A stretch of 64,000 nt of DNA from Aphis gossypii (GCF_020184175.1 NC_065530.1:16159260-16223259); one strand, 5' to 3'; shown: positions 49,134 through 63,005, counted from the first letter of the stretch. Made by a program: numbers and translations. Notes: a model not told the origin generated them from the sequence alone.

Positions 49134-52100
49134 TTATTTATTTCGATTTTGTACTGTACGTCGTTTGAAATCGATTAAACGGTAACTTCAAACATCTCAC
49201 AGTTATCTGAGATATTAAAAAGTTTAAAATTCAATATAAAAAGCGCATTGTCATATAACAATCTATATGGAAAAATTATAACCCACAAAACCCAACAGAA
49301 ATTAAATTAACGCAATATTAATTTCAAAATCAATTATTTTGATTTTAAATTTTCAGTCAATGTATCACAATTACTAAGTTTAGTTATGCTGAAATCCGTG
49401 ATATTAGCCAATACGATTAAAATTATTTTTTATTATTATTATTATTATTATAATAATACATTGTTATCATTGATTGTCATTATGACAATCACGCATGTAA
49501 GCGACAACTATTGACAATCTTAATACAGTTTAAGGATTTTAGTACAAAAAATAAAATTTTACAATATTATAATATAATAGTTTCATCCATTTACTTCTGA
49601 GTAATTATTACTATTCATTATTATTTTATAAAACTATGATACGTCAATTAAATATGTTATGATTAATATTATTATATTACATTTTATAGTTTCAGAAAAA
49701 AAAAAAACCTGAATCCTGGAAATTTTCACACCAGTAAATTAAAAAAATAATAATGATAAAATATTCGGGGAAATTAAATACATAATTTTTTGAAGTTTTT
49801 TTATTTGTACTCTACATTGCAGTATTACAACATTTTAACATGGTATTAATATATCACGTCATATTAAGTGTACTATTACTATACAGTGTAAAGACACATG
49901 TATATGGCAGTTTTAATATCCTCACTATCTCATCTTTATTGTATAAAGTTACGCCGTTAAATAAATTAATAGCAATTTGCTATTCGGGAGCCGGAATTGA
50001 ACCAAAAATCTGCTAAACTGGGTGATTTATAAAAACAAATATTTTACCTTCCCGCCAGTGTTTTTTTTTTTCTAAGGGAACAAACAGTGTATAGTTGAGC
50101 GTGGCTTCCGGTGGAAATTTTTACCTCGTCCCGTGATACATATTTAGCCATGATTCATGGTCTTTGGAGACTTTTTGTTATATTATTTTTTCCCACTTCC
50201 TGTATACGTAATACGTACCTCTTCTTAAACAAATATACATAGCATTTTTTTTGTAGCAACTGAATGAATTCGTAAAACATTTGGATCATATTTAATATTA
50301 TAACTTAGCAGAGGCATTGGCGTTGTTAAATAATTTAAAACGACAACGTCGATGGTGAAATGGTGAATTTCGACTGGCTTCACGTATAACAATATATCTT
50401 AGTGAGAAGTATAATGGTAAACTAGCAACGAGACAAATCCCATCTAAGTATCTATATTGTTTAAAATAACAATCATTAATATATTTTCTTCAATTTATAA
50501 AATATTAACTGATATTATTCGGTTTTCACTCATGTTGTGATTTAATTGATATAAAATATTAACATGGCCTATATAATTATAAACTACCTGCTATGTAATG
50601 ATATAATAAACATATTACCTAATATGTAAAGTTTTCCAAATTATCTATTAAAAAAAGAGACATTCAATTTTATTTATATCTATAAGATGTTTAATTTTAT
50701 AATATGTAAATATATATTATATTTTATTCGTTTTTATAAAAATTATTTGTATCTACCAAACATCATCTTCTGATGATCAATGGTTGCATTTTCAGTGAAT
50801 TTTCATGTTGATACCGACCTACCCCACACTCAACTGAATTTTATTTTGAATACCAATTGAATCTGAAGATAAGTTTTCGAAATCATATATTTGAAAAATT
50901 TGTAGTAATGAGTTAACCTCTCATCGACCACCGTTGATACATCACTATAGTCTGATAATACAATACAATGGATTAGGAATTGGAAACGTTACCTAATATA
51001 AAATAAAATAAAGTAAACCTACATATACAATTATTCAATTTACTATGTCAATATTAAACACAAAACAATTTTAATATATTTTTCTGTATCATGTTTTTTA
51101 TTCAACCCATTGGAATCCAGAAAAATTAAACTTTTTTTGCTCAACAAACGATATTACGACAAAACAATTTATGGCATAGGTACTTTTTTTTTTTAATGAA
51201 CATTATGAGTTATGACAAATTCCTGTGTAACATTTATGTTTGGAACCTATATCTGAACTTTAATAACATAATGAAATACAACTCAAAATATATATATTTT
51301 TTAAAGCTTTACTATGATTTATTAATACTAATATGTAGTTTACAACAAATAAATAAAATTCAAAATTCAAAACCAGTATATTTTATGTAAACCGTATTTA
51401 ATATTATACTATTTGTATTATAATCCACTAGCTATTTACATTTTACACAATATAATAAAATTATTATATTCTATACAAAATAGATAGATATCAGGTACAC
51501 GAATTAAATGTATTTATTGAATTTACTAATGAAATGTTTATTGTTTGCTGAAATTTACTATAGTACCATATAATATTATAATACCACAACATTCAGGTGT
51601 TCGCAGTTTAATAAAATAATTAAGTAGTAAAGCATTAAATTTGTCATTTAGTCGATTAAAACAAAAAATAGGACTGTATAATTTACATAACCGAAACATT
51701 TAAAAAAATAAATACTCAACATTGTCCTTCACCGTATATATTATGGAAACAAATACCACTTAACGACATGTTTAGGAAATGTTAGAAAATGTAATAGAGT
51801 TATAAATTTGAGAAAACATAACTGTTTTTAACTATAATTTACATCTAATTTTGTTAAAAATGTATAAGTAAAATGTACAACAGCGATTTAAATTTCAAAC
51901 CAACAATGTATATACTAAAAAGTTTTTGATATTTTAATTTTTGTATACGTGTAATATACAGTTTGTCACATTAAACTACCTAAATTCCGTCCGTTTTATA
52001 TATCGATAATAAAAATTACAAATTTGTTTTTATATATTTTTTTTTATTGCATAATGAGACATGAAATACATTATACGCGCGGAGTGTTTTGCATTTAAAA

Positions 52101-53180
52101 ATGGCTTTACGACCTGGCCAGTTTTTAAATACATATTATTTATGAGTTTTGTTTAGAATTTTTTTTCTCCTTAAAAAGAACACCATGGAAGTTTTGTTAT
52201 TAAATAATTTATAATATTATAATAATAATATCCAATACACCTAGTCTCCGTTTAAGTCACTGTATTAACATAAACGTCCTCGCGTGGGAAACCCCTAAAT
52301 ATTTTTATAGCATTTTTACTGTAAAAAGCCTATAGCATTTTTTATCTTCAAAATATTATCGAAATTATGTAATAAATACTCCCAAATACCAATTGAAGTC
52401 GACCAGTAGGTATAATAATCGTAATTCATCTAAAAATATCGTGTGTACTTCTTATGTCGTTTATTTCGGTTGTTATTATTTATTTATTCATTTTTCTTTT
52501 TAAAATAAAATAATGTTAAGTAAATACGAAGGCATTTTATTATAAATACATTATTGGGATAAAGTTTAAATGTTCTTTATACGGTTATTTATTATTATAA
52601 CAAAATGACTATAATTACGATGAAATCGGCGAACAAAAATATTTGAAAAATAATGAAATAAAATAAAAATGTCTATTCATAAGTACCCGTAAAATTATTT
52701 TATTATTATACGTTATAAGCTGCTTAAATGAAAACGTTCAAAACGTTTTGAGTTATTATTATCACCATGAGACGTTGTAAACAAAACCGTATTTAGGTGG
52801 GTACTAATGTATAATTATTTGAAGACCATTAGCGTCAAGCAGGATAAATTGGTATTTTTCATTTTTTTTTCGCGAAATCGCCGCTGCGAGTGGTCAAAAC
52901 ATACTTACTCGTATAAAATATTGAATACACATATTACAGCATGGTATATGATTATAAAACCATATAATAATAACCACGGTGTACATATTACAATATTATA
53001 ACATACCACCGACTAATCTCAGTAATTTTTTAAAAATATTAACCCACGTATAGGATTGTGGTTTTATACGCCAATATAATTAATATTATATCCATATTGA
53101 ACGTTATCACTTATGATATTATTATTAGTGTCATTGTGCTGCGCAGTGCGCAGTGGTCTGTAACTTGCCTATTTTTCAAT
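49134..53180. other. AT-rich DNA without a gene
   Basis: Apart from the tRNA-like element at 49985-50064 and an (ATT)n fold-back at about 49434-49456, I see no feature. Frames at 51196-51390 and 52807-53001 show nothing recognisable. Confidence 0.55.
49985..50064 (-). repeat. tRNA-like Pol III promoter pair (SINE or tRNA relic)
   Basis: On the minus strand TGGCGGGAAGG (50057-50047) resembles an A box. GGTTCAATTCC (50003-49993) is an exact B box (GGTTCRANNCC), and the 43-base spacing is normal for tRNA. The seven bases before the A box do not pair with those after the T arm, so it is not a working tRNA gene. It is probably a tRNA-derived SINE head or a decayed tRNA. A 17-base palindrome (AATAGCAA-T-TTGCTATT, 49968-49984) follows immediately. 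Confidence 0.35.
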
Positions 53181-53640
53181 TGTTAAATTTGCATTTTGCG
53201 TGGTAATGGCGGTGGCGCATAGCGGGTAGGTACTTAGCCTGCAGGAGCGGAAAAAAAAAAGAAAGAAATAGAAAATATATTATGTTCCAACACACGCACA
53301 ACAGACAATACCTAATTGTTACAGACAAAAAAAAAATTAAAAACAAAGAACGTTCTTTGTGGGCTCGCATGATGTCTATGATTTGTCTGGCTTTTGTCGT
53401 CCGCCCCCTTCTGGCGTGGCGGTGGCATTGCACGCGCACCATGCGACTAATAATAATAATAATACGATATTTTCAACAAAGATTATTGTCATTGAACGGG
53501 CCTGCGACCGGAAACACCCTTCTCAATCGTTTGCGCTTGTGCGTATGAAATTCATAAAAAAATTCCGCACGGACCCCCAAAGTCCGAACAACTCGCACGA
53601 GGGAGAGTGAGCCGAGTGAGTACGCGTCTGTCTTTTTCTG
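53181..53640. other. GC-rich island, possible promoter or 5'-exon region
   Basis: Composition rises sharply and CpG is frequent. Several frames are open on both strands at once (53176-53442 minus; 53282-53610 plus), which argues against any one being coding. The plus strand carries GAGCCGA|GTGAGTACG at 53612-53627, a plausible 5' splice site that could end a non-coding first exon. No product can be named. Confidence 0.3.
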
Positions 53641-54362
53641 TACAATTTAAAACAGGATTTTTTTTTTGTTTTTTAATGTCTAAAGTTCTTGAGTGCATAA
53701 TAATTTGCACAAAATAATACTAACAAGTTGCATCACTGAAAACGTGGAAATAATATTAAAAACAAACCGAAACTCGCGTGTAAATCTGTATTTTCCGGCT
53801 TTCGCCCCATTGGCGTAATATGTCATGTGATATTGTATTAATCCTATTTTAGTCGACCGTTTTCGCCATTCCACGTCGCACTAAAATAGTAAAATATTAT
53901 TGTTGTCTCTTTGAAATGGTACACGCGTACAGTATAATATATAGTGAGTGTATAATGTATATTACACTCGTATCGTAAATATTTTCTCGATTTACTAGGA
54001 CAAACACTATGGCTGGGAAATGAAAAATCGTTGAGTTTCCAGACGAATAATCGTATCGAAAATGAATATTTTAGAAGAACTAAACTTTTGAGTTCGGGAG
54101 ACACTGATATGAAGGATAGGGTGTTCGAACGTTTCAATATTAACTATTAATCAATCGACATATTTCATAATTTATAAAAATAGTCCGAGTATAATAAATG
54201 CTAAATCTAATGTTAACTCCATTTTGTACATTTTTCTAAAATCATTTTTAAGGTCTATTAAATCTACAGTATAAAAATTTTATCGTTGGAATTTTAAATT
54301 AAGTAAGTAAATCGACATTTTTTTTTAAAAAAAAATATCTATTAAATGATTTTAAAAAAAAC

Positions 54363-54503
54363 AGGTCTCATTTGAAAAACATAAATTTGTATCACCCACG
54401 GGCGTCATGCTTTTTAAGAATGATATTATGACAACAAAATCTCAAGAATTTGAAAACACGGTTTTTAAGCGTAATTAGAAATTCTATGAATCAGAATTTT
54501 AAT
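54363..54503. repeat. dispersed repeat, copy 1
   Basis: AGGTCTCATTTGAA at the left end and ATTCTATGAA / TCAGAATTTTAAT at the right end are shared, in order and orientation, with 63006-63120. The middle is diverged. In copy 2 the repeat leads to a TE-like terminus near 63177. Confidence 0.5.
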
Positions 54504-54579
54504 GAATTCGTTGTCTTATACGGAATATATATATATGAATATATATATGGAAATAAACGACGGAGTGAGCACGATGGTT

Positions 54580-55310
54580 GGTGAATCGCTATGTACAGTG
54601 TATGATGTATGTGTAAAACTCGATAAGACGCGCGAGTTTTTTTCTGGATATTGTGTGCCGATATTATGCGATATTTTAATAATAATTATTATCATTATTG
54701 TTATATTATTAATATACATAATAGGTATACTGGGCGGCCGAAGCGGAGTCTGTCTCGAGAGGCAGATAATATTATTATAGCAGCGGGGGCGGAGTGAACC
54801 TTTCGGGATTTATGAATACAACTCACGCACGCCGTTGTCTTCTCGTCGATCGCACTCTCACACACATACATACACACACCACACACACTCGTCCAAGGGC
54901 GCTCTCCGACCGGGTCGATAATGTTATATTTTATTTTTTATTAATTTTCATTTTTTTTTTTTTTGTTTTCTTTTTTTTTTAATTGGACTATCTCGACGAC
55001 CGCCGCTGCGCGATCGCGTGTTCGACAAAACGCATGCATCAAAGTACCTATATATATGTATGGTATTATAATATTTTATATCGTACGATTATTATTGCCG
55101 GACGTGTCATTGGGTCGATTACCTTGGTATAATAATATTATATTATAATATACTACTTATTATATGTATAGGTTAACCTACCTATCATGTGTGTTACGTG
55201 CAGTGTGCACAGAGGAATAATAATAATAATAATATGTCGTGTGCGGGGCGCGAATTCCTTTTTGTTTTAATATATATATCGCAACAACGGACGAAAAAAA
55301 AAATACAGTC
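54580..55310. other. GC-rich, CpG-containing island, possible regulatory region
   Basis: GC-rich blocks (for example 54733-54762, 54781-54800, 54996-55030, 55236-55256) alternate with (CA)n-like and poly-T tracts. Open frames such as 54502-54780 are built from microsatellites. It may be the promoter or 5' region of the possible minus-strand start exon at 55420-55465 or of a gene outside the window. Neither is demonstrated. Confidence 0.3.
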
Positions 55311-55419
55311 GTTCGTTTTATTTATTGCTCTCTCCTCCCTCTATAGATATTTACTGAAATTACTTATTATCTAAATGTACTGCATGAGGAAATCGTGTTT
55401 TTTTTTTTTTTATACTTAC

Positions 55420-55465
55420 CGTTCGGATCTCTCTTTCCCGAGACCAGCAACCTTTGTGTCGTCAT
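55420..55465 (-). CDS. possible first coding exon (function unknown)
   Basis: On the minus strand an ATG (55463-55465) opens MTTQRLLVSGKRDPN and reaches a consensus donor G|GTAAGTATA at 55420/55419 after 15 codons plus one base. The donor is as good as any in the window and the block is GC-rich. A TATATATTATAC lies about 60 bases upstream of the ATG. No acceptor in matching phase was identified downstream, so the gene is unknown. A 5'-UTR exon is the alternative. Confidence 0.35.
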
Positions 55466-58272
55466 CTCTGTTAACGCGGTATGTATCGGTATGTGCATGA
55501 CATTTTACAACACAGCCGACGTATAATATATAGTAATATTATTAATGACTTTTACCGCTTTACCGCACTGTGGTCAATATTATTATTTAGTGCGCGTACT
55601 GTATACTGATCGATATTATCAACTAATAATAATTATTAACATTGCATATTCGAATAATTAGAGAAATGGCGACGACTAGGAAATCGCACCACGATAATCG
55701 TTATAAATGTACAATATGTATCTATTGACTATAATTATTGTAGTATTAAATTATTATGTCAAACTATCGATCGAGTTTAAGATAGAGTAAAAATTAAGAA
55801 CAAAATGAATACCATGACTGTTAGTTATAGAATAATATACTCCATTAGTACGAACTACGTAGGTATATAAATTAACAGATATTAATACCTATTTATTTAA
55901 TACGTATTCATTACCTATTCCTTTTCGTTTTAGTGATTTGGGATACTTTGCCGTTTTGTTTTGTCCTGTGCCGTTAGTATTGCCGTTTTATACACTACGG
56001 GGGATATTGCAAAATAAAATAATACGATTTACGTACGATTGGATGCGTTTGAATGGAAACACGAGTATTAGAATTTTGTTTGCGGTCGGACTAGAGTATA
56101 ATAAATATTTAATATACCTACGTATATGTTATTGCTATTAATTTTAATCGCTGGGCACTGCAGGAGTAGAAAATGCATAAAATTATGACATTTATTTTTT
56201 ACATTTTACAATCATCTGACGATCAACGACAAATGATTTATACTTTGCCAAAAAATATGGTTTAGTTTACCTACTTATTTTTGATAAGTCACAATATATT
56301 TTTTTCATAAAATATTTTATATTTATTTGTTTGATATTTGACTCTTGAAAAATTGTATATGCGTGATAAACACGCATGAACGACGTTCTGTGTGAATTAA
56401 TTATATATATATATTATATACGTACAAGTGCATTTAGTTATGATTTATATAGCTTTTAGAATTTTCAATATATTTTACTAAATTTACGTTGAAATTGACT
56501 CTGCGGGGACATTCGGTGATGTAAATTCTGAATGTAAAGCTTTTATGATTGGTAATTTTTTTTAAAATAACTATCACGTTTTAATTTTGTGACGAATTTC
56601 TTTCACATAATATATAAATTTAACATTTTCTTTAAATTTCGTATTGTCCTGAAGTACCTAATTGAAAATTTGAAATTAATATACATGCTGATAGTCTTTA
56701 TGAAAACTTAAAATATTAAAAAGTAAAATAGTATAATTATATAGAACGAGAATTGTCTTTTTATATTGTTATAGACTTCTGATCAGTACAATATTTTCAA
56801 GTACCACTTATGATAATTTAACTGTGGTTCAAAATATTATACCTATTGTATAATATATTGTAACCTTTCAGTTCAACGCTGATAAGTTACTTACCGACTA
56901 CTTAACTAGAAATATGTTTCATTTAAAAAATACAATATTATTAAGTATTAACCGTTCACTCGTTATTGCTTAATATACATATTTTAAGATTTCAACAGTT
57001 TAACCAATGCACTAACAGTGTAAAATATTCTTTTCTATACTCTCGAGTAAATTTAAATTGTATTTATTCTGTACGGCTTTGATGTGTGCATAACTATAAT
57101 ATACAGACTCGTTTGGTTTTTTTTTAAATACATCATTATAAACATTGAATGAAACGTAGTCATTATAAATAAAAAACAATAAGCGTATATACTGAAAAAT
57201 AAATTAATGGTGGAAATATGTTTACTAAAAATATTATTACGTCAGTTTTAAATCAATAATAATAATTATATTTAAATAAAGACGATGATTGAATGAAAAA
57301 CAAAAATTTACAGGTTTATATAAAATTATATGTTAAAATACAGAAAGCGGGTATAATAAATATACAGGGTGGTGAATAAGCAAATGAGCAAGCATGCTCG
57401 GGGGTGAGCAATAAGTTGGTTTATTTCTTTTTTTATAATGTAGTTAAACGAAAAATTATTTTTAAAATATTTAAGCTTACTTAGGACCGCATTTAAAAAT
57501 GTTTGAGATTTTTTTATACTACTTAGGAAGTATTGGGGAAGAACAAACTTCTGTTTTCAAATTATAATCTCTTTTCCATTTTAACTGAAAATTATTTGGG
57601 AAATCATTTTTCTAAAATTGTTAGTATATCAAAATAAAAATTGTATTTTTGTGTTCTTAAACACAATGTATAAAAAAAGGGGGGCTATGGTAGCTTAAAA
57701 ATTATAGTCATTTGTATCAATCTAATAATAGGTATTTATAGTTTATAAAAATAACCAAAGCTTAATAAATAATAGATTATTTTATAACTATTATTTTATA
57801 ACTAGTTGTGTATAAATATTCTTAAGGACTATTATCCGTAATAGTATTATTTTAATAATAGAAAAACTACTTATTATAACTTTTAATTAATTCAAAAATA
57901 AATATACTTTACATCAATGTAGTAAAAAAATTTATCCACTAAATAATTTACAGTAAAAAAATGAATTCTTATTTAAAAAATCAGAAATTTGTACCACATG
58001 GAACTTCTTAAATTATGTACAAATCTCAATAATTCAAATATATATTCAAGTATTCAAGTGTTCCAAAAATAAGAATTTGAATAAATAAGTTATTAAATGG
58101 AAAAATGTGAATGAACTTGCTTGTTGTATCACACTGTATTATAGTCTCGTTATGACTTTCTTAAATACATATATATTTAAATAATTTTACTCCATAACGA
58201 GCGACGTCTACACGACAATATTATATTATTATATATAGATTGTTTTTATTAATTAATTAATTATTGTTCAGT
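55466..58272. other. AT-rich DNA with a repeat terminus
   Basis: No gene is supported. At 57363 a TACAGGGTGGTGAA...AAGCATGCTCGGGGG phrase resembles the TE-like termini at 7973, 8590 and 63177. The 67-codon frame at 55938-56141 is less AT-rich at its start but has no motif. Confidence 0.5.
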
Positions 58273-58282
58273 TTTATTTATT
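58273..58282 (-). promoter_or_regulatory. polyadenylation signals
   Basis: Two overlapping AATAAA hexamers on the minus strand (58282-58277 and 58278-58273) start 15 and 19 bases after the stop codon at 58297. They fit a very short 3' UTR for the two-exon gene. Confidence 0.45.
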
Positions 58283-58296
58283 CGCACTATTCTCGT

Positions 58297-58844
58297 TTAT
58301 TCATTGGACCGTAATTCGAACTCCGAAGAAGATTTGTGTTGATATAATTTTATGGTAAAGTATGACTGTATGGTAAGTAATGATAATAATATATAAAGTG
58401 AAATTATTGGTTTTCGTCTTCGAGTTGACACGGCGGCTGCGGTGGCGGGCTCTATAGGAATGATTTGTGTTAATTCATTTCGCACGTCTGCAGCTAATCA
58501 ATTATGTCGTCGAGTCTTTTGTCCGGAAACTCATATCAAAATACGAACGAGAACTATAATATAATGCACTTGCACAAAGGACGCAAGTCATACTTTTAAG
58601 CGTATACGAATACGCGACATTATAATATTATATAATACATGCGCGTGCGTGTGTGCGAGCTGAATCTTCGGACGTAAAAGCTCTTTATTGTCACTAATCC
58701 GACTAATGTACCAACGCGCAATAATGACAGTGACGCAGTGACTACGACCACGGTATAATAATTATATAATATTATTGTTATATTGAAAACGGCTCGTGAT
58801 ATCGTATTATTATTAAATAACTTACGATTTTCCCGTCGTGACAT
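58297..58844 (-). CDS. two-exon gene, 69-residue single-pass membrane protein, unknown
   Basis: Exon 1 (58844-58826) starts at ATG with A at -3 and encodes MSRREN plus one base, then meets a perfect donor C|GTAAGT. After a 338-base intron (58825-58488) ending TTAGCTGCAG, exon 2 (58487-58297) continues in phase to TAA. The product is 69 residues. Residues 1-31 are polar with an Ala-rich piece (PATAAAVS) and a basic cluster RRRK at 29-32. Residues 33-52 (PIISLYILLSLLTIQ...) form one membrane segment. The tail (KLYQHKSSSEFELRSNE) is charged. Positive residues before the segment suggest an N-in, C-out (type II) topology. AATAAA signals follow the stop. Splice sites, matching phase and a polyadenylation signal all agree, which is why I trust this model most. 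I do not recognise the protein; it could also be the N-terminal part of an alternatively spliced type II enzyme. Confidence 0.55.
58488..58825 (-). other. 338-base intron of the two-exon gene
   Basis: It begins GTAAGT (58825-58820) and ends CTGCAG (58493-58488) on the minus strand. Both ends match consensus. The open frame running into it (58620-58844) is the read-through shadow of exon 1. Confidence 0.55.
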
Positions 58845-61800
58845 GTTATGATATTTATTTTATAGTTACCGAGCTAAAGAAATTACGCCAATCGATTGTA
58901 TGATATAATAAAACAAACAATTGTTAGGTACTAGGTACAGGTAAACGCCGCAGTACGTACAGACGATTAAAGGAGCATGCTCACTTCCAATTATTTACTT
59001 TTTAATAATGAATTTATCGAATTATGATTTGCGGAATTTAAGGACCATATATTCAAACACTTTGATTTTTTAGCGAGAGATTTTAAGGATTTGTACCATC
59101 TAATTTTTATCAAATCAAAGTTTCCTGATTTCCTGTTAAATAACCAGTAGATCACTGTAATATTAACCTGTTAAATTCGAATTCCGTGATAATTTTTTCC
59201 ATACGTACAGCTTTTTCGATCGGATTTGGTCCATATCGGTTTATATCTTACTATAAAATGTATTACTATAGTAATTATTTACTCTACTATATATTATAAG
59301 TAAAATGTATATTTCCAAAAATATCGCATTTATTTAATGTAATAGTAATGTAGTATATATTTAAATCACGTCTTATTATTATGATACCTTTATTTTAGTA
59401 CAAGAAACTACCTTTATAGTAGACAATTTTGTAATTTGTATTGTTCAAAGGTGATGACGGAAAAAACAAACCCACATTATTGTAAAATGAACACATTCCT
59501 CGCTCCGCTCAGAATATAAAATAATTTTGTATCAAAGCAGAATATTTCACAAATAGTATAAAAGTTCTAAGTATTTCTTTATTATATTGTTATTAAGCAT
59601 GATTACCAAGAATTGAAATTTGAATAAATTTATTATAGAATGAAAAAAATGGGGGTGATCATGCTAAGTAAATCATTTTGTATGTAACTAAGAACTCAAC
59701 AAAATATTTTTATTATTTACCTCAAGATATGTTGACCTGTTTGGTAATAATCTCAGAAAAACATATTTATTAGTATTATAATATTAGGTTATTAAATAAT
59801 AAGTGATATTATCTCGTAATTCAAAAAAAACATCTTACTCAAATTTATTGGTCTAGACGCGGTCTAGTATAAATATATTGGCATTGTGAATTTCGAAAAT
59901 CGATTTCCGGTAGTCGTACGTAAATTGACATTTTTTGAATTGGGCATCCGTTCTCTCTCTCTATCGCCACTACATTATAATAATATACTGTCCGATTATT
60001 TTCCATTCCCAAAAGAAAAATCGATTCTGTCTAAACTTATTCATAATTGAAATTAACGACTTTAGGATTTTCAATTATACACCTATAATAGATTCTTTAT
60101 TTAAGAATGATTCTTTAATTCTTATATAAAACCATCCACTTATGAATAACGACTAAAGTTGCAAAATCCAAAAAACTAAAATTTGTTCATTATTAAATAG
60201 TTTTATTTTAGTCTTTAATACTTAATTTATTCAAACTCAGTTGACTTTTTCCAGTTAGTTTGTATGACAATGGTTTACATATTATTATGAATAGACTGGA
60301 CCCGACTGTGTAAGAGGTCTTTTAGAAAACGTTACACAATTTTCATTTTTTTACTCTGTTTTAATACAAACCAATAAATTATTATATTATTAAATACGAG
60401 TAAGTAGTTCCACGAGACGTATAGTTGGTAGCAAATTACGATTGTATTTTATTTTATTTGTACATATTTTAATGGTTTAATATGATTTTTTTAAAAAATG
60501 TAAATCATTCTTAAAAACAAATTAAAATAAAATGAGTGTTTCAATAATGTAATTCCGCGCGAATTATTTCAAAAACATTTTATAAATTTTCAGAAGTTTT
60601 TATTCCAACAAATTAAATTATTACTTTTACATTAATATGCATAGAACATTTATATTTCACTGAAAAATATAGTATGCATAAATTATATTATATGTATATT
60701 GTATATGCATATTGTATAGGTATTAAGAAAAAAATTAAATGTGTTTTGTATAGTTTTGTTGATCAGTCGACTATTAAAAATGTTAGCATATAAATAAATA
60801 TAGCTAGGTATACCTTAATTTCATACGACCTACATAATTTTTTTTGTAGGTACAGACAGTTTTCCTTCGTTAAAAATATTTATTTTTTCTGCTAACATTA
60901 TTAACTTATTTTAAATTCTAATTTTATTGTAATTTATTTAATATTCAAACATCTAGTAATTATTGTTTAAGTAATTAGGTACCTAAATAAATTATAAATA
61001 TTTTAAAATATTATTTAAAACGTAAGACCATTGTTTATTAATACAATAATAATATTTTACAAACTTATTATCATTTTTTATATTATTACTACAAGTATTA
61101 CTGCATAGTGTCCTGCCCCTACTAAATCAAAATAATATTATTTTAACAACCATATTTTCTTATTATATATATATAGACAGAGATAGTAACCAAGTTTTCA
61201 GCGTGTTTATTTTTTAGCTTACAACAATAGGGTATGTTTTAACATGTTTATCAGTTTATCAAATAAATACACTTACTATAGCCCATTTAGACTTAAGATG
61301 CAGCTTATCTACTAATGTTTCTTTTGTTTATGCAGTCTATAATCATTTCAAAAGTTGACATATCAATGCAACAAAATATATTATTAATACAATTTTAAGA
61401 TATTTATAAGTATAGTAGTCTGTTTTTTTTTTATATTAAATTTCTATGGTCCAGGAATCTTTACGATATGATCAAAAATGTTCATTAATTCTTTAGTGAA
61501 CAATAAAATAAAAGGATGTCATATTTATTGTGAATTGACAGATATCATTTCATTGGTGATTATATTGTTATACGTAATTCAAATAATGCGCCACTGTGTA
61601 CCACATTAAAGTAGAGGTTTTAATATACATAATTAATATTTTATATTGATATTTAGGTATATACTGTATAGGCAAAATTATATACACATCATCGATCACT
61701 TAAATTTAAAAATTCACGAGACAATTATACCTAACGTGGTTTTAAGATAGTATATTTATTTTTATTGAGTAAAATTTATATTTTATAGATGTTAACTATT

Positions 61801-63005
61801 TGAGATACAAAATAACCTAAATTATATATGGGTGTATAATAATAATATTATAATATTATATTTTATCAGGTGTTCATCGGTGTTCTTTGAAGTGCTTTTC
61901 GGACTCTGCATACAGTTTGAACCAATTGATCACCGTCAGGAAAAAAAAAAGTTCATACCTCTTTATTTAACCACTTACATATTTTATACGTTCCCGTATA
62001 AAGTTAATATTTGTCTTGTCATTATGTGCATTTAAATTCATCTCGAACCCCTACTGCTTATCAATTAAAACGAGTAGCCCCTTGCTCGGTTAAAATCTAT
62101 TACCTACGCTGTAACCGTATTCTAGCTATGTATATATTAAACAGGACACGTGCAGAGTCCACATATTTGAATAGCCTGCACTCAGGACAGAACGAATTGA
62201 TATACGTTTATATAATATATTATTTATTCTTTGGACTTCGCCATCCTCTCTAATACAGTTAAAATATATACGCATTACAAACGATGTTTCATATACTATG
62301 AATTTCATTTAATTACTGGAGTATAATAATTTAACGTTGTGAGATTTAGTGATTGATACAATATTTAACAGACCTCCATCGCAACAACGCTAGATACCTA
62401 TATTATCATGCGAGATCGATGGTGGAATTATTATAATGGATTTGGACGACTGTATTTCAAGTGTACGGTACTTCCCTCGATTTTTTTTTCCAAATAAACG
62501 TTGAATTTTCAATCGACGACATAGTCTGCGCTTATGGAATATCGTGGTGAACAGTACAATAGTTATAGTACTATAATAGTATTTAACTATGCCAATTATT
62601 ATTATTGTTGAGCGATTACGTTCGCGTATATAATATCAGATCGATGGTTTCGCTATTATATTAATATACATATCGTGATGACATAGTAATATAATAATAT
62701 AAAAGCGTTGTTTAAACCCATGTCACATAACAGTTTTGTTTGAAATGTACGACCGTTTGTCGTTTGTATAATATAATCAACGTTTAAATGTACACTTCGA
62801 TGCCTGAAGAAGTTTTGATATTTAGGATTAAAATGGGTTTCAACAATTAATGACTAAATTAATTCAAAAAAAAAAAATAATAATAATAATAAATAATATT
62901 ATTAATAATAATTTTAGAACATGTATTTGGTTTTGACATAATTTTGTTTGAGAATCGAATAGCTATTTTGTCAGATCCCGTAGAGCAATTTGCAATAAAA
63001 ATCAT
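58845..63005. other. AT-rich DNA, no supported gene
   Basis: The palindrome GAGCATGCTC occurs at 58974-58983. The 62011-62253 frame starts at TTG, is moderately protein-like (NRILAMYILNRTRAESTYLN) and may be a transposon scrap. I cannot assign it. The rest is unremarkable. Confidence 0.5.

Noticed and set aside
54502..54886. Overlapping open frames on both strands near 54.7 kb
   Set aside because: They are generated by ATT and CA repeats in a GC-rich island and conflict with each other.
62011..62253. 80-codon frame with a protein-like middle
   Set aside because: Starts at TTG, no recognisable family, and the end is AT-driven; not enough to call a gene or transposon.
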